The notes: generated by a model not told the origin, from the letters alone. A stretch of 64,000 nucleotides of DNA from Phreatobacter sp. (GCF_022843985.1 NZ_JALHMP010000026.1:1-64000), one strand, 5' to 3'; positions 47,276 through 56,268 are shown, numbered from the stretch's first letter. Numbers and translations: made by a program.

Positions 47276-48778
47276 ATGACGCAATCCCTTGAAGTCCGCC
47301 ACGACGAGGCTGACGAGCCGGCCGGCGACGGGCTTGTGCTCGACGTCGATACCGACCGGCTGCACGAGGAATGCGGTGTCTTCGGTGTCTACGACCATCC
47401 CGACGCCGCGGCGCTGACCGCGCTCGGTCTGCATGCCCTCCAGCACCGTGGCCAGGAGGCGGCGGGCATCGTCTCGTTCGACGGGGCACGATTTCATTCC
47501 GAGCGGCGGATGGGCCTCGTCGGCGACAATTTCTCCCGCCGCGAGGTGATCGAGCGTCTGCCAGGACAGTCCGCCATCGGCCATACCCGCTATTCGACCA
47601 CCGGCGGCAACATCCTGCGCAACGTCCAGCCGCTCTTCGCCGAACTCGAGACCGGCGGCTTTGCCGCCTGCCACAACGGCAACCTCACCAACGGCCTGAC
47701 GCTGCGCCGCCGCCTCATCGCCGACGGGGCCATCTACCAGGCGACTTCGGACACCGAGGTGATCCTCCACCTTGTCGCCCGGTCGCGCCGCAACCGCTTC
47801 GTCGACCGTTTCATCGATGCGCTGGGCCAGATCGAGGGCGGCTATGCCTTCGTCGGCATGACCAACAAGAAGCTCATCGGCGCCCGCGACCCTCTCGGCA
47901 TCCGCCCGCTGGTGATCGGCGAGCTCGACGGCAAGTTCATCCTGACCTCGGAGACGGTGGCGCTCGACATCATCGGCGCCCGCTTCGTGCGCGAGGTCGA
48001 GAACGGCGAGGTGGTGGTGATTGACGAGCGTGGGCTCGAGTCGATCAGGCCCTTCCCGGCCCGCCGCAAGCGCCCCTGCATCTTCGAATATGTCTATTTC
48101 GCCCGTCCCGATTCCATCGTCGACGGCAAGAACGTCTACGGCATGCGCAAGCGCATCGGCGCCATCCTCGCCGAGGAATCGAACGTGCCGGCCGATGTCA
48201 TCGTGCCGGTGCCGGATTCCGGCGTGCCGGCGGCCATCGGCTATGCCCAGGCCTCGGGCATTCCCTACGAGCTCGGCATCATCCGCAACCATTATGTCGG
48301 CCGCACCTTCATCCAGCCGACCCAGTCGGTGCGCGACCAGGGCGTCCGCATGAAGCATTCCGCCAACCGTGCGGTGATCGAGGGCCAGCGCCTCGTCCTC
48401 GTCGACGACTCGATCGTGCGCGGCACGACCTCGCGCAAGATCGTGCGGATGATGCGCGATGCCGGCGCCAGCGAAGTGCATTTCCGCATCGCCTCGCCGC
48501 CGATCAAGTTCCCCGACTATTACGGCATCGACATGCCGGACCAGGACAAGCTGCTCGCCGCGCATATGTCGATCGACGCGATGCGCGATTATCTCGGTGT
48601 GGACTCTCTGGCGTTCATCTCGATCGACGGTCTCTATCGGGCGCTCGGCGAGCCGGGGCGCAATGCTGCGCAGCCCCAGTTCACCGACCATTATTTCACC
48701 GGCGACTATCCCACGACCATCACCGACCTCGTGGGCGAAGGCGCCAAGCAGCTCTCGCTGCTGGCCGAGGCGAGCTGA
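47276..48778 (+). CDS. purF: Amidophosphoribosyltransferase
   Basis: It makes phosphoribosylamine from PRPP and glutamine, the first committed step of purine synthesis. After a 32-residue propeptide, Cys33 in EECGVFGVYDHP is the N-terminal nucleophile exposed by processing. LHALQHRGQEAAGI, GHTRYSTTGGN and the PRPP loop VLVDDSIVRGTTSRKIV follow. The 500-residue length is normal. Together with purM and purN this window holds three separate purine loci. Confidence 0.97.
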   Translation: MTQSLEVRHDEADEPAGDGLVLDVDTDRLHEECGVFGVYDHPDAAALTALGLHALQHRGQEAAGIVSFDGARFHSERRMGLVGDNFSRREVIERLPGQSAIGHTRYSTTGGNILRNVQPLFAELETGGFAACHNGNLTNGLTLRRRLIADGAIYQATSDTEVILHLVARSRRNRFVDRFIDALGQIEGGYAFVGMTNKKLIGARDPLGIRPLVIGELDGKFILTSETVALDIIGARFVREVENGEVVVIDERGLESIRPFPARRKRPCIFEYVYFARPDSIVDGKNVYGMRKRIGAILAEESNVPADVIVPVPDSGVPAAIGYAQASGIPYELGIIRNHYVGRTFIQPTQSVRDQGVRMKHSANRAVIEGQRLVLVDDSIVRGTTSRKIVRMMRDAGASEVHFRIASPPIKFPDYYGIDMPDQDKLLAAHMSIDAMRDYLGVDSLAFISIDGLYRALGEPGRNAAQPQFTDHYFTGDYPTTITDLVGEGAKQLSLLAEAS

Positions 48779-48800
48779 CGAGGACGGCCTCGAGGACCCC

Positions 48801-49547
48801 ATGACCGACAGACCCTTTTCCGGACGCATCGCCTGCGTCACCGGCGCCTCGCGCGGGATCGGCCGCGCCACGGCCCTCGCCCTCGCCGCCGGCGGCGCCC
48901 AGATCATCGCCGTGGCCCGCACCCAGGGCGGCCTGGAATCCCTCGACGACGCCATCCGGCAGGCTGGCGGCCTTGCGCCCACCCTGGTGCCGCTCGACCT
49001 CCGCGATGGCGACGGGCTCGACCGCCTCGGCCTCGCGATCCACGAGCGCTGGGGCCGGCTGGACGTGCTGGTGGCCAATGGCGCCATCCTCGGCCCGATC
49101 TCCCCGCTCGGCCACGTCGTGCCGAAGGACTGGGACCAGATCGTCGCCGTGAACCTGACGGCGCAGTGGCGCCTGATCCGCTCCTTCGACCCGCTGCTGC
49201 AGGTGTCCGAGGCAGGGCGGGCGGTCTTCGTGACGTCAGGCGCCGCGACCAAGTGCCGGGCCTACTGGGGCCCCTATTCCACCACCAAGGCGGCGCTCGA
49301 TGCCCTCGCCCGCAGCTATGCCGCCGAAAACGAGACGACGAAGGTTCGCGTCAATCTGTTCAACCCGGGGCCGATCCGCACGACCATGCGGGCCCAGGCC
49401 ATGCCGGGCGAGGATCCGCAGACGCTGGAGCCGCCCGAGGCGGCCGCGGAGGCCATCGTCGCGATGTGCCGTCCGTCGGTCACGGAGAATGGCCGGCTCT
49501 ACGATTATCCGGCGCGCAGCTGGAAGAGTTTCCGCGACCCGGCGTGA
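48801..49547 (+). CDS. SDR family oxidoreductase
   Basis: A 248-residue short-chain dehydrogenase. It has the cofactor motif TGASRGIGRAT, a variant NNAG region (VANGAILGPISPL) and the catalytic Ser and YSTTK in TSGAATKCRAYWGPYSTTK. NPGPIRTTMRAQAMPGEDP closes the site. The start ATG at 48801 is 22 bp after purF, an order seen in many Hyphomicrobiales. The substrate is unknown. Confidence 0.9.
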   Translation: MTDRPFSGRIACVTGASRGIGRATALALAAGGAQIIAVARTQGGLESLDDAIRQAGGLAPTLVPLDLRDGDGLDRLGLAIHERWGRLDVLVANGAILGPISPLGHVVPKDWDQIVAVNLTAQWRLIRSFDPLLQVSEAGRAVFVTSGAATKCRAYWGPYSTTKAALDALARSYAAENETTKVRVNLFNPGPIRTTMRAQAMPGEDPQTLEPPEAAAEAIVAMCRPSVTENGRLYDYPARSWKSFRDPA

Positions 49548-49656
49548 GCCGCCAGGGAGTCGAACACGGCTGCTGAACCCTCGGCACTGTGGTGGCCGCG
49601 TCACGGTGGACAGCCGGTTTTATGGTACCGTGTTCGCTCTTGGCGGAGGTTTGGGC

Positions 49657-50511
49657 ATGGCGATTCGTTTTTTCGCGATCCTGGCAGTCGGACTGGCTGC
49701 GTCCACCGCGGCCGCCGCGCAAACCATTGCGCCGCTGCCGCCCGCCGCCGCGAATCTCTGGTCCGGCGGCTATGTCGGCGTGACCATCGGTGCGGCGGTC
49801 GGCTCTCGTGGCCTGACCTACACAGGCAATGACGAGGCCATCATCCGCCGACTGACCGGTGTCTCCTCGTTCGCGGGCAACCAGGCGGTCCCCTCCCACG
49901 GGGTCTCGCTGTCGGGCGTCACAGGCGGGTTGGTGGCCGGCTATGACATGCGCTCGGGTACGCTGGTCGCCGGCATCGTGGCCGACCTGAACATCACCTC
50001 GCTCGCTGGCCGCGGCTCCGGGACGAGTAACCTGTTACCGCCCTCGTTCACCCAGACGATCACGGCGGAGCAGCGCGTCGGATGGTGGGCGACGCTGCGC
50101 GGCCGTCTTGGCCTGGTGGCGTCCGACCGTGTCCTTGTCTATGCGACCGCAGGCCTCGCGCTCGCCGACGTGCGGAACGGCAGCAGCTACCGGTTCGACG
50201 GCCCAAGTGCATTTGTCAGCGGAGGCTTAGGAGGGGTTTCGTACATCTGCACGGCTCCCGGCATCCCGTGTTTCACTGGCTCTCAGTCGAGCATCAAAGC
50301 AGGGCTCGCGGCCGGGCTCGGCATGGAATTCGCGATTGACGCCCAGTGGAGCGTCAGCGCCGAGTATCTCTATGTGCGACTCGCGAACAGCAACGCCACC
50401 GCAACGACCGTAAGAACGATTTCGCCCGGCGATCGGCCGAGCAGCTATCGCGCCGCGTTCGGCGCGACGGATTTCCATACCGGCCGCATTGGTCTGATCC
50501 GGCGGTTCTGA
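49657..50511 (+). CDS. Outer-membrane beta-barrel protein (porin-like family)
   Basis: The 284-residue precursor begins MAIRFFAILAVGLAAS, with a signal peptide cleaved after STAAAAQ. NLWSGGYVGVTIGAAVG is the family start. WWATLRGRLGLVASDRVLVYATAGLALA and SVSAEYLYVRL are barrel signatures, seen as strands. It ends FHTGRIGLIRRF, with a terminal Phe as expected for Bam-dependent barrels. GGAGG precedes the ATG by 8 bases. It is a distant paralogue of the barrel at 40495. The role is unknown. Confidence 0.85.
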   Translation: MAIRFFAILAVGLAASTAAAAQTIAPLPPAAANLWSGGYVGVTIGAAVGSRGLTYTGNDEAIIRRLTGVSSFAGNQAVPSHGVSLSGVTGGLVAGYDMRSGTLVAGIVADLNITSLAGRGSGTSNLLPPSFTQTITAEQRVGWWATLRGRLGLVASDRVLVYATAGLALADVRNGSSYRFDGPSAFVSGGLGGVSYICTAPGIPCFTGSQSSIKAGLAAGLGMEFAIDAQWSVSAEYLYVRLANSNATATTVRTISPGDRPSSYRAAFGATDFHTGRIGLIRRF

Positions 50512-50580
50512 CGGTCGCCGCAGGCTTCGGACCCGCGGGACCTGTGAACCTAAGCCGGGATTGAGACGGTACCAGAGTTC

Positions 50581-50997
50581 CTATCCCTGCCGCTGCTCCG
50601 CGTCGTAGCGGGCCTGTGCGGCCTCGACTGCGGCGATATGCGTCTCCGCCCAGATCCGCAGCGGATCGACGGCGGCGTGCAGCGTTCGGCCCAGCGGCGT
50701 GATCGAATATTCCACCGTCACCGGCACGGTCGGAATGGCCCGGCGCGCGACGAGCCCGTCGCGCTCGAGGCTCTTCAGCGTCTGCGACAGCATCTTCTGG
50801 GACACGCCACCGATCATGCGCTTCAGGGCGTTGAAGCGCTTGGTGCCATCCGCCAGCAGGATGAGGATGAGCACGGCCCATTTGTCGGCGACGCGGTCCA
50901 GAACCCGGCGTGTCGGACACTCCGCCACGAAAACATCCGGCGTCAGGTCCTTCGGCAGGGGCCGAGGCGCCAGTTCGATGATGCGGGGCTCACCCAT
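50581..50997 (-). CDS. HxlR family transcriptional regulator
   Basis: A 138-residue winged-helix protein of the HxlR type. The start ATG at 50997 has GGAGG five bases upstream. The family opening ECPTRRVLDRVADKWAVLIL is complete and carries the usual cysteine, which in some HxlR proteins senses quinones or aldehydes. SQKMLSQTLKSLERDGLV is the recognition helix and VEYSITPLGRTLHA the wing. It is divergent from an NAD(P)-binding protein gene, the standard pairing for this family, and probably controls it. Confidence 0.92.
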   Translation of the reverse strand: MGEPRIIELAPRPLPKDLTPDVFVAECPTRRVLDRVADKWAVLILILLADGTKRFNALKRMIGGVSQKMLSQTLKSLERDGLVARRAIPTVPVTVEYSITPLGRTLHAAVDPLRIWAETHIAAVEAAQARYDAEQRQG

Positions 50998-51062
50998 GGT
51001 TCCCTCCACGTGACCACGTGACCGAAAAGTGCCTTCTTTCGAAAGCGATTACCATTCGCTAT

Positions 51063-51083
51063 CTAGTCTCCATCGGATACTAG
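51063..51083. promoter_or_regulatory. HxlR-type operator
   Basis: CTAGTCTCC (51063-51071) and GGATACTAG (51075-51083) are 9-bp inverted arms with one mismatch around ATC, 16 bases before the oxidoreductase ATG. The same gap holds CACGTG twice (51008 and 51016) and CTTTCGAAAG (51036-51045). The regulator is probably the divergent HxlR protein. Confidence 0.65.
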
Positions 51084-51099
51084 CATAAGGAGATACCCG

Positions 51100-51711
51100 A
51101 TGAAAGTCGTCCTGCTTGGCGCCTCCGGCATGGTCGGATCGCGCATCCTCGCCGAACTCTCCAGCCGCGGCCATACGGTCACCGCGCTGGCCCGCAAACC
51201 CGACGGCATCGCCGTCCTGCCGGGCGTCACGGCGAAGGCCGTCGACGCTTTCGACCGCATCGCCCTCGCCGAGGCCTATCGTGGCCACGACGTGGCGATC
51301 TCGTCGGTGCACTATCTCGCCTCCGATGCGGACACCCTGATCGGTGCGGCGAAGGAATCGGGCGTGCCGCGCTATCTGGTCGTCGGCGGCGCCGGCAGCC
51401 TTGAGGTGGCGCCGGGCGTGAAGCTCTTCGACACGCCGCAGTTTCCGGCCATCTATCTCAACGAGGCCAGGGCGGGCGGCGCCTTCCTCGACAAGCTCAA
51501 GACCGAGCCGAAGCTGAACTGGACTTTCCTGTCGCCGGCGGCCGTCATCCAGCCGGGCGAGCGTACCGGCCAGTTCCGGCTTGGCGGCGACCAGTTCTTC
51601 GTCGATGCGGAGGGCAACAGCGCCATTTCGGCGGAGGACTATGCGATCGCGTTCGTGGACGAGCTGGAAACGCCGAAGCACGTCCGCAAGCGTTTCTCCG
51701 TGGCCTACTGA
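51100..51711 (+). CDS. NAD(P)-binding oxidoreductase-like protein
   Basis: A 203-residue protein of the atypical SDR/NmrA type. It begins MKVVLLGASGMVGSRILAEL with the nucleotide motif GASGMVG. ALVARKP-like TALARKPDG follows, then YLVVGGAGSLEVAPG and FLSPAAVIQPGERTG. Such proteins are often called YwnB/SAM-type epimerases or NAD(P)H azoreductase-like, but few have a known substrate. AAGGAGA precedes the ATG. Control by the divergent HxlR regulator suggests a response to a reactive electrophile. Confidence 0.88.
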   Translation: MKVVLLGASGMVGSRILAELSSRGHTVTALARKPDGIAVLPGVTAKAVDAFDRIALAEAYRGHDVAISSVHYLASDADTLIGAAKESGVPRYLVVGGAGSLEVAPGVKLFDTPQFPAIYLNEARAGGAFLDKLKTEPKLNWTFLSPAAVIQPGERTGQFRLGGDQFFVDAEGNSAISAEDYAIAFVDELETPKHVRKRFSVAY

Positions 51712-51741
51712 GCCAGCAGGCGGGGGCGCCCCGGCGTCCCC

Positions 51742-53145
51742 TCACTGGATCTTGCGGCCGGTCTCGGCATAGGGGTTGTCGGTCTTCTTCAGGTGAAAGC
51801 GGATCGGCGTTCCCTGCAGGTCGAAGCTCTCGCGCAGCCCGTTGACCAGATAGCGCAGATAGCTTTCGGGCAGCGCCTCGGGGCGCGAGCAGAAGGCGAC
51901 AAAGGTGGGCGGCCGCGTCTTGGCCTGCGTCATGTATCGCAGCTTGATGCGGCGGCCGGTCACTGCCGGCGGCGGGTGGTGGTCGATGGTCTCTTGCAGC
52001 CAGCGCACCAGGGTGCTGGTGGAGATGCGCTTCTGCCAGGGCACGCGGGCGTCGAGGATGGCCTGCATGACGCGGTCGAGTCCCTGACCGGTCTCGGCCG
52101 AATTGGCGACGACCGGACAGCCCTTGATCTGCGGCAGCCAGTGATCGGTCTCCTCGCGGAGCTTGGCCGCCTTGCCGCCCTTGTGCGGCACGAGGTCCCA
52201 TTTGGTGAAGGCGATGACGACCGCCCTGCCCTCCTTGGAGGCGAGATCGGCGATGCGCAGATCCTGATCCTCGAAGGGCTTGGTGGCGTCCATGCAGACG
52301 ACGACGACCTCGGCGAAGCGGATCGACCGCAGCGCGTCGGCCACCGACAGCTTCTCCAGCTTGTCCTCGATGCGCGCCCGCTTCCGGAGCCCTGCCGTGT
52401 CGACGAGGCGGAACTTTCGGCCGCCCCACTCCCAGTCGACCGAGATGGAATCGCGGGTGATGCCGGCCTCGGGGCCGGTCAGCAGACGGTCCTCGCCGAT
52501 CAGGGCGTTGACCAGGGTCGACTTCCCCGCATTCGGGCGGCCAACGATGGCGACGGCGATCGGCTTCGACAGGTCCTCCGGCGGCGCCTCCTGGTCGCCC
52601 TCGGGGACATCGGGCGCAGCCTCGTCCTCATCCGGGTCAGCGTGGACGGGCGGCGGCATCAGGGCAGCGAGAGCCTCGTAGAGCTCGTTGATGCCCTCGC
52701 CATGCTCGGCCGAGAGCGGCACGGGATCGCCGAGGCCCAGCGCGAAGGCCTCGTAGGCCCCGGCCATGCCGACCTTGCCCTCGCTCTTGTTGGCCGCGAG
52801 GATCACCGGCTTGCCCGACTTGCGGACGAGTTCGGCGAAAGCGCGGTCGTCGGGAGTCAGGCCGATGCGCGCATCGATCATGAACAGCACGGCATCGGCG
52901 AGGCGGATGGCCTCCTCGGTCTGGGCCCGCATGCGGCTCTCCAGGCTGCCCTCGCGGGTATCCTCGAGGCCGGCCGTGTCGATGATGGTGAATTCAAGGT
53001 CGCCAAGGCTCGCCTCGCCCTCGCGCCGGTCGCGGGTCACGCCCGGCCGGTCGTCGACCAGCGCGATGCGCTTGCCCACGAGGCGGTTGAACAGCGTCGA
53101 CTTGCCGACATTGGGCCGGCCGACGATGGCGAGCGTGAAGGTCAT
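51742..53145 (-). CDS. der: Ribosome assembly GTPase Der
   Basis: Der (EngA) has two tandem GTPase domains and helps assemble the 50S subunit. The 467-residue protein shows [16 protein letters not shown] at the start and [16 protein letters not shown] near residue 200. The bases are read by NKSE and TKWD motifs, and a C-terminal KH-like domain follows ([20 protein letters not shown]). An acidic linker ([16 protein letters not shown]) joins the two G domains. Confidence 0.97.
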   Translation of the reverse strand: MTFTLAIVGRPNVGKSTLFNRLVGKRIALVDDRPGVTRDRREGEASLGDLEFTIIDTAGLEDTREGSLESRMRAQTEEAIRLADAVLFMIDARIGLTPDDRAFAELVRKSGKPVILAANKSEGKVGMAGAYEAFALGLGDPVPLSAEHGEGINELYEALAALMPPPVHADPDEDEAAPDVPEGDQEAPPEDLSKPIAVAIVGRPNAGKSTLVNALIGEDRLLTGPEAGITRDSISVDWEWGGRKFRLVDTAGLRKRARIEDKLEKLSVADALRSIRFAEVVVVCMDATKPFEDQDLRIADLASKEGRAVVIAFTKWDLVPHKGGKAAKLREETDHWLPQIKGCPVVANSAETGQGLDRVMQAILDARVPWQKRISTSTLVRWLQETIDHHPPPAVTGRRIKLRYMTQAKTRPPTFVAFCSRPEALPESYLRYLVNGLRESFDLQGTPIRFHLKKTDNPYAETGRKIQ

Positions 53146-53162
53146 TGTGGGGGCGATGCGGG

Positions 53163-53435
53163 TCAGCGGCCGCGCGCCGGTGCGGCGGCCGGGGGGGGCT
53201 CGGCGGGAGGCGGCGCGGCACCGATCGGCGAATTGGCCGGCTGCTGGATCGAGCGGTCGATGCCGGGTACGCCCTCGGGGAAGACCGGGCGACGGTCGCC
53301 GGCCAGCGGCGGACTGCGACGCTCGAACATCGCGGGAATATCCTGCAGCGTCTCGCAGCCGGCGAGGGCGAGGCCCAGGCCGGCGAGCATGCCGGTACGC
53401 AGGAGGAGTCGGCGGTCGGGGCGATAGGTGGTCAT
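53163..53435 (-). CDS. Short lipoprotein in the BamB position
   Basis: The start ATG at 53435 gives a 90-residue protein. Basic residues and a hydrophobic stretch end in the lipobox LALAGC, so it should be a lipoprotein anchored through Cys. The mature part (~63 residues) is Pro/Ala-rich with no propeller repeats. In many proteobacteria the slot between the YfgM-like gene and der holds bamB, a ~380-residue beta-propeller; here only this short protein is present. It could be a cut-down BamB or an unrelated lipoprotein. Confidence 0.65.
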   Translation of the reverse strand: MTTYRPDRRLLLRTGMLAGLGLALAGCETLQDIPAMFERRSPPLAGDRRPVFPEGVPGIDRSIQQPANSPIGAAPPPAEPPPAAAPARGR

Positions 53436-53454
53436 GACGGTTTCCCGAAAGTGC

Positions 53455-54102
53455 TCAGCTGCCGCTGGCGGAAAAGACGGTGGACATGAGATCGGCGCGG
53501 CCGCGCACGCCCTGGGGCGACTCGCGGTCATCCTGGATGGCCTTGATCCAGCGTTCGGCGGCCGGGCGATCCCCGGCCTTGAGGGCTGCCAGCGCCAGGA
53601 TCTCGCGCGCCGAATGACGGAAAGAGCCGTCGGCGGTGGCGAGCGGCTCAGCGCGGCGGGTGAGTTCGGCCGGCGGGGCGCTGTCGATCAGCGCATAGGC
53701 GGCGCGCAGGCGCGCCAGATCCTGGAGAACGGGCCCGATGCCAGCATCGGCAGCGAGCGCGTCGAAGGCCGCGGCGGCGGCAGGCTTGTCGCGGACGGCC
53801 AGTTCGGTCGCCTGGCGGAACCGCGCCAGGATCCGGTAGCCGGACGGGGCTTCGGCGGCGAGCGCGGCGAACTGGGCTTCGGCCTCGGTGCCACTGGTCC
53901 GCGACAGGCGCAGGGCCGACTCGAAGCGCGCTCCGGCGGCGGCCGACCGCTGGGCCTGAAGGTGATCGTAGAAGCGCCAGCCGCCGACCACGAACACGAC
54001 GGTGACGGCCGCGCCGACGATGACGGGCCAGAACTTCTTCCACAGGGTCTCGAACCGCGCCCGCCGCAGGTCTTCTTCAACTTCGTCGAAAATATCGGCC
54101 AT
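53455..54102 (-). CDS. YfgM-like tetratricopeptide membrane protein
   Basis: A 215-residue protein with a short cytoplasmic start (MADIFDEVEEDLRRARFETLW), one membrane helix (about 24-45, FWPVIVGAAVTVVFVVGGW) and a periplasmic helical repeat region (TPR_21 type). YfgM in Escherichia coli works with PpiD at the Sec translocon. The yfgM-(bamB)-der order is kept here, supporting a role in envelope protein handling. Confidence 0.85.
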   Translation of the reverse strand: MADIFDEVEEDLRRARFETLWKKFWPVIVGAAVTVVFVVGGWRFYDHLQAQRSAAAGARFESALRLSRTSGTEAEAQFAALAAEAPSGYRILARFRQATELAVRDKPAAAAAFDALAADAGIGPVLQDLARLRAAYALIDSAPPAELTRRAEPLATADGSFRHSAREILALAALKAGDRPAAERWIKAIQDDRESPQGVRGRADLMSTVFSASGS

Positions 54103-54404
54103 GGTCTCAATCCAGCTGCGACGCCCGATGCGGGTCGCGCGAGCCCCTGTCGGAAGCGGCGGAACCTATCAACTCCCCCTGTCGGACGCAAACGCGGCAC
54201 GAAGGCGGCGGCATAGCCTCTGTCGACCAGAAAAACCAAGTTTGTGGAGAAAAGCAGACAGACCCGGCGGTGAAATTCGGGCTGCTCCCCATCACCGCCA
54301 CATTTGCAGATCATGCAGGGATCGCGTTCATCGCTATTGGCCCGCGGCTGGCTCCTCGCGGCGGGACATGGTAGCGGTCCATTGCTTCACCTGCCCTTGG
54401 TCGA
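54103..54404. other. Gap with an 8-bp inverted repeat
   Basis: This 302-bp stretch divides divergent genes and should hold two promoters. GGCGGTGA (54266-54273) and TCACCGCC (54292-54299) form perfect inverted arms around 18 bases, a possible operator or hairpin. No gene is evident here. Confidence 0.4.
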
Positions 54405-54986
54405 ATGAAACACGTTCCAGTGACATTTTCCGACGCAGCGCAGCCCATCCCGTCCGACGCCGCGGCGCTCGTCGGCACGGCCCCCTATGATCCGATTCAG
54501 GAACGCATGGTGGCGCGCCGCCTGCGCGGGGCCCGCTGGCGCCGTTTGTTCATGATCAGTGTCGCCGTCGCGATGGCGGCTGGAACCGCCGCCGTGTTCA
54601 CCATGTCCAATCGCGAGATGATCGAGGCCGAACTGACCCCCGCGCCGGTGATGGCCGTGCCGGCGGCGGTGCCCGAGGCCCCGGCGTTGGCATCGAGCCA
54701 ATCACGCCCAGTCAGCCTGCCCGGCACCGAGGCCGATCCCAACAAGGCCCAGGCGCGGGTGATCGTCCCGGCCGATCCGGTGCCGCCCGTCGCCACGGCT
54801 GGTGCGCCGACCGATCCGGCGCCGCTGCAAATGCGGGCACCGGCGGCCGCCGCGCCACGCAGCATTTCCTTGCCGGGCGTCCCGCCGCAGCCCGGCGCCC
54901 CCGCCGCGGAGGAGGATCCGGCGCTTCCAGGCACGGCTCTCGGTTTCGCGCCCCTTCCGGCGCCGCGCCCGGCCCGCGCGCCGTAG
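54405..54986 (+). CDS. Single-pass membrane protein with Pro/Ala-rich tail
   Basis: The function is unknown. The 193-residue product has a cytoplasmic N-terminal ~45 residues ending in basic RLRGARWRRL, one transmembrane helix (about 49-66, FMISVAVAMAAGTAAVFTM) and a ~125-residue periplasmic tail rich in Pro and Ala. The tail has two similar segments, RPVSLPGTEADP and RSISLPGVPPQPG. No clear ribosome-binding sequence precedes the ATG. The layout recalls cell-envelope linker proteins; it might also not be expressed. Confidence 0.55.
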   Translation: MKHVPVTFSDAAQPIPSDAAALVGTAPYDPIQERMVARRLRGARWRRLFMISVAVAMAAGTAAVFTMSNREMIEAELTPAPVMAVPAAVPEAPALASSQSRPVSLPGTEADPNKAQARVIVPADPVPPVATAGAPTDPAPLQMRAPAAAAPRSISLPGVPPQPGAPAAEEDPALPGTALGFAPLPAPRPARAP

Positions 54987-55096
54987 CGGCGCAGACCCTC
55001 TCCCCTGCGTCGAAACATGGTTCCTGCCGGGAGGCGTGGAGCCGCAATCTCCGCCGCGCCATGATGCCAGGGCCGGACGACCGGCGTGGGGGAACG

Positions 55097-55600
55097 ATGA
55101 TGCGCATTTTCGGTTGGGCACTGCTCTGGGCGGTGATCGGTCTCGTCGGCGGTTTCGTCGCAGCCGTCATCATCGGCGCGATGCTCTTCGACTTCTTCAA
55201 GGTGTCGCAGTTCGAGGGCGCCGCCGCGATGGGGCTGTTCTTCGTCATTGCTCCCATCGTCGCCTGCATCACCGCGCTCGTCGCCGGAACCAGCGCCGCT
55301 TTCGTCACGCATCGCCGCCAGAGACAGCGTGCCGACGGACAGGCCGCCCCTTCACAGCCCTGGGGACGCGGCCCCCGGGCCATCCTGGGGGCGGCGATCG
55401 GGCTGGCCGGCGGCTATGGCGCGGCCCTGCTCGGGCTCCTCGCCTATCTCCGTCTTTCCGGCTCGGAGTATTTTTCCAGCGAGGCCTTGGCGCAGGTGGC
55501 GGCGCTGGCGCCGTTCATGGGCGCGGCGGCCGGTTGCGGGCTGGGGCTGTGGATCGCCCTGCGTGACCGGGGACCCGCGCCGGGCGCGATCAGCGGTTGA
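55097..55600 (+). CDS. Four-helix hypothetical membrane protein
   Basis: I do not recognise the family. The start is set at the ATG pair 55097/55100 (MMRIFGWALLW), with GGGGGAA just upstream; the frame is open farther but looks non-coding. Four hydrophobic segments are visible, for example GLVGGFVAAVIIGAMLFDFF, AAMGLFFVIAPIVACITALV, AILGAAIGLAGGYGAALLGL and LAPFMGAAAGCGLGLWIAL. The protein has 167 residues. It overlaps the convergent Spx/ArsC-like gene by 11 bp. Confidence 0.65.
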   Translation: MMRIFGWALLWAVIGLVGGFVAAVIIGAMLFDFFKVSQFEGAAAMGLFFVIAPIVACITALVAGTSAAFVTHRRQRQRADGQAAPSQPWGRGPRAILGAAIGLAGGYGAALLGLLAYLRLSGSEYFSSEALAQVAALAPFMGAAAGCGLGLWIALRDRGPAPGAISG

Positions 55601-55940
55601 ACAGCCTGGCATAGAGTTCCGGCTTGAAGCCGACCGTGGCTGTTCCCGCCGTCTCCAGGACCGGTCGCTTCACGAGGGTCGGATTGGCGAGGATCAGGCG
55701 CGCGGCCTTGTCGCGGTCGAGATCGGTCCGGTCCGCTTCGTCCAGCTTACGAAAACTCGTGCCGGCGCGGTTGAGGACGGCCTCCCAGCCGAGGGCGTCG
55801 AGCCAGCCGGCGAGGCGCCCGGCGTCGAGCCCCTCGGCGCGGAAGTCGTGGAAGCGATAGGCGATGCCGGCCTGATCCAGCCAGGCGCGGGCCTTGCGGA
55901 CCGTGTCGCAGGTGGTGATGCCATAGAGTGTGACCGTCAT
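55590..55940 (-). CDS. ArsC/Spx family protein (YffB-like)
   Basis: A 116-residue thioredoxin-fold protein resembling arsenate reductase. It begins MTVTLYGITTCDTVRKARAWL with Cys11 in TTCDT, the active cysteine position, and has KRPVLETAGTATVGF late in the chain. YffB-type members bind glutathione but are not proven arsenate reductases. No ars genes are near, so arsenic resistance should not be assumed. Confidence 0.88.
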   Translation of the reverse strand: MTVTLYGITTCDTVRKARAWLDQAGIAYRFHDFRAEGLDAGRLAGWLDALGWEAVLNRAGTSFRKLDEADRTDLDRDKAARLILANPTLVKRPVLETAGTATVGFKPELYARLFNR

Positions 55941-55999
55941 GGGACCCTTTCAGCCCTGTCCTGATGCGGACTGCGCCAGTCGGCAAGACGCTGCCACCA

Positions 56000-56227
56000 T
56001 CAGCCCAGCGCGTCCAGATAGGCCTCGATCTCGTCGAGATCGGCGGAGAAGAGATAGCCCTTGTCGCCGAACACGATCGCCATCGTCCGGGCGTCACGCA
56101 GCATGTAGCCGCCATGGGCGAGGACCTGCTTGTCCGGCTTTTGCGCCGTCATCAGATGCAGGCCCAGCCGGACACAGAGGCGCTTGACGCGGCGCTCGCG
56201 GGACGGTGTCGACGTCTTGTAGCTCAT
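56000..56227 (-). CDS. Small conserved hypothetical protein, 75 aa
   Basis: The function is unknown. The protein begins with a basic stretch (MSYKTSTPSRERRVKRLC), followed by LAHGGYMLRDARTMAIVFGD and the end motif LDEIEAYLDALG. The type is common in Hyphomicrobiales. The ATG at 56227 lies only 23 bp from the putative att site, so this gene probably marks the last core gene before the island. Confidence 0.65.
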   Translation of the reverse strand: MSYKTSTPSRERRVKRLCVRLGLHLMTAQKPDKQVLAHGGYMLRDARTMAIVFGDKGYLFSADLDEIEAYLDALG

Positions 56228-56250
56228 GCGCAGGTGCCCAGAGGATCAGT

Positions 56251-56268
56251 TCATTCCCACTCGACTGT
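56251..56268 (-). other. Putative attachment site resembling the guaA 3' end (left)
   Basis: TCATTCCCACTCGACTGT on the plus strand reads on the minus strand as codons for T-V-E-W-E followed by TGA, the conserved C-terminus of GMP synthase. The preceding minus-strand codon is a stop, so no guaA body is attached. The 3' end of guaA is a known island integration site. Just inside, CCGTAAC (56277-56283) and GTTACGG (56313-56319) form inverted arms around an AT-rich stretch. The second site at 58620 matches 15 of 18 bases. Confidence 0.65.

Noticed and set aside
49548-49600. Possible minus-strand tRNA 3' end (GTTCGACTCCCTGG-like run after the SDR gene)
   Set aside because: The expected 5-bp T stem does not pair and no anticodon or acceptor arm can be built.
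55590-55940. Arsenate reductase with an arsenic-resistance role
   Set aside because: Only the fold and one cysteine are shared; no other ars gene is nearby.
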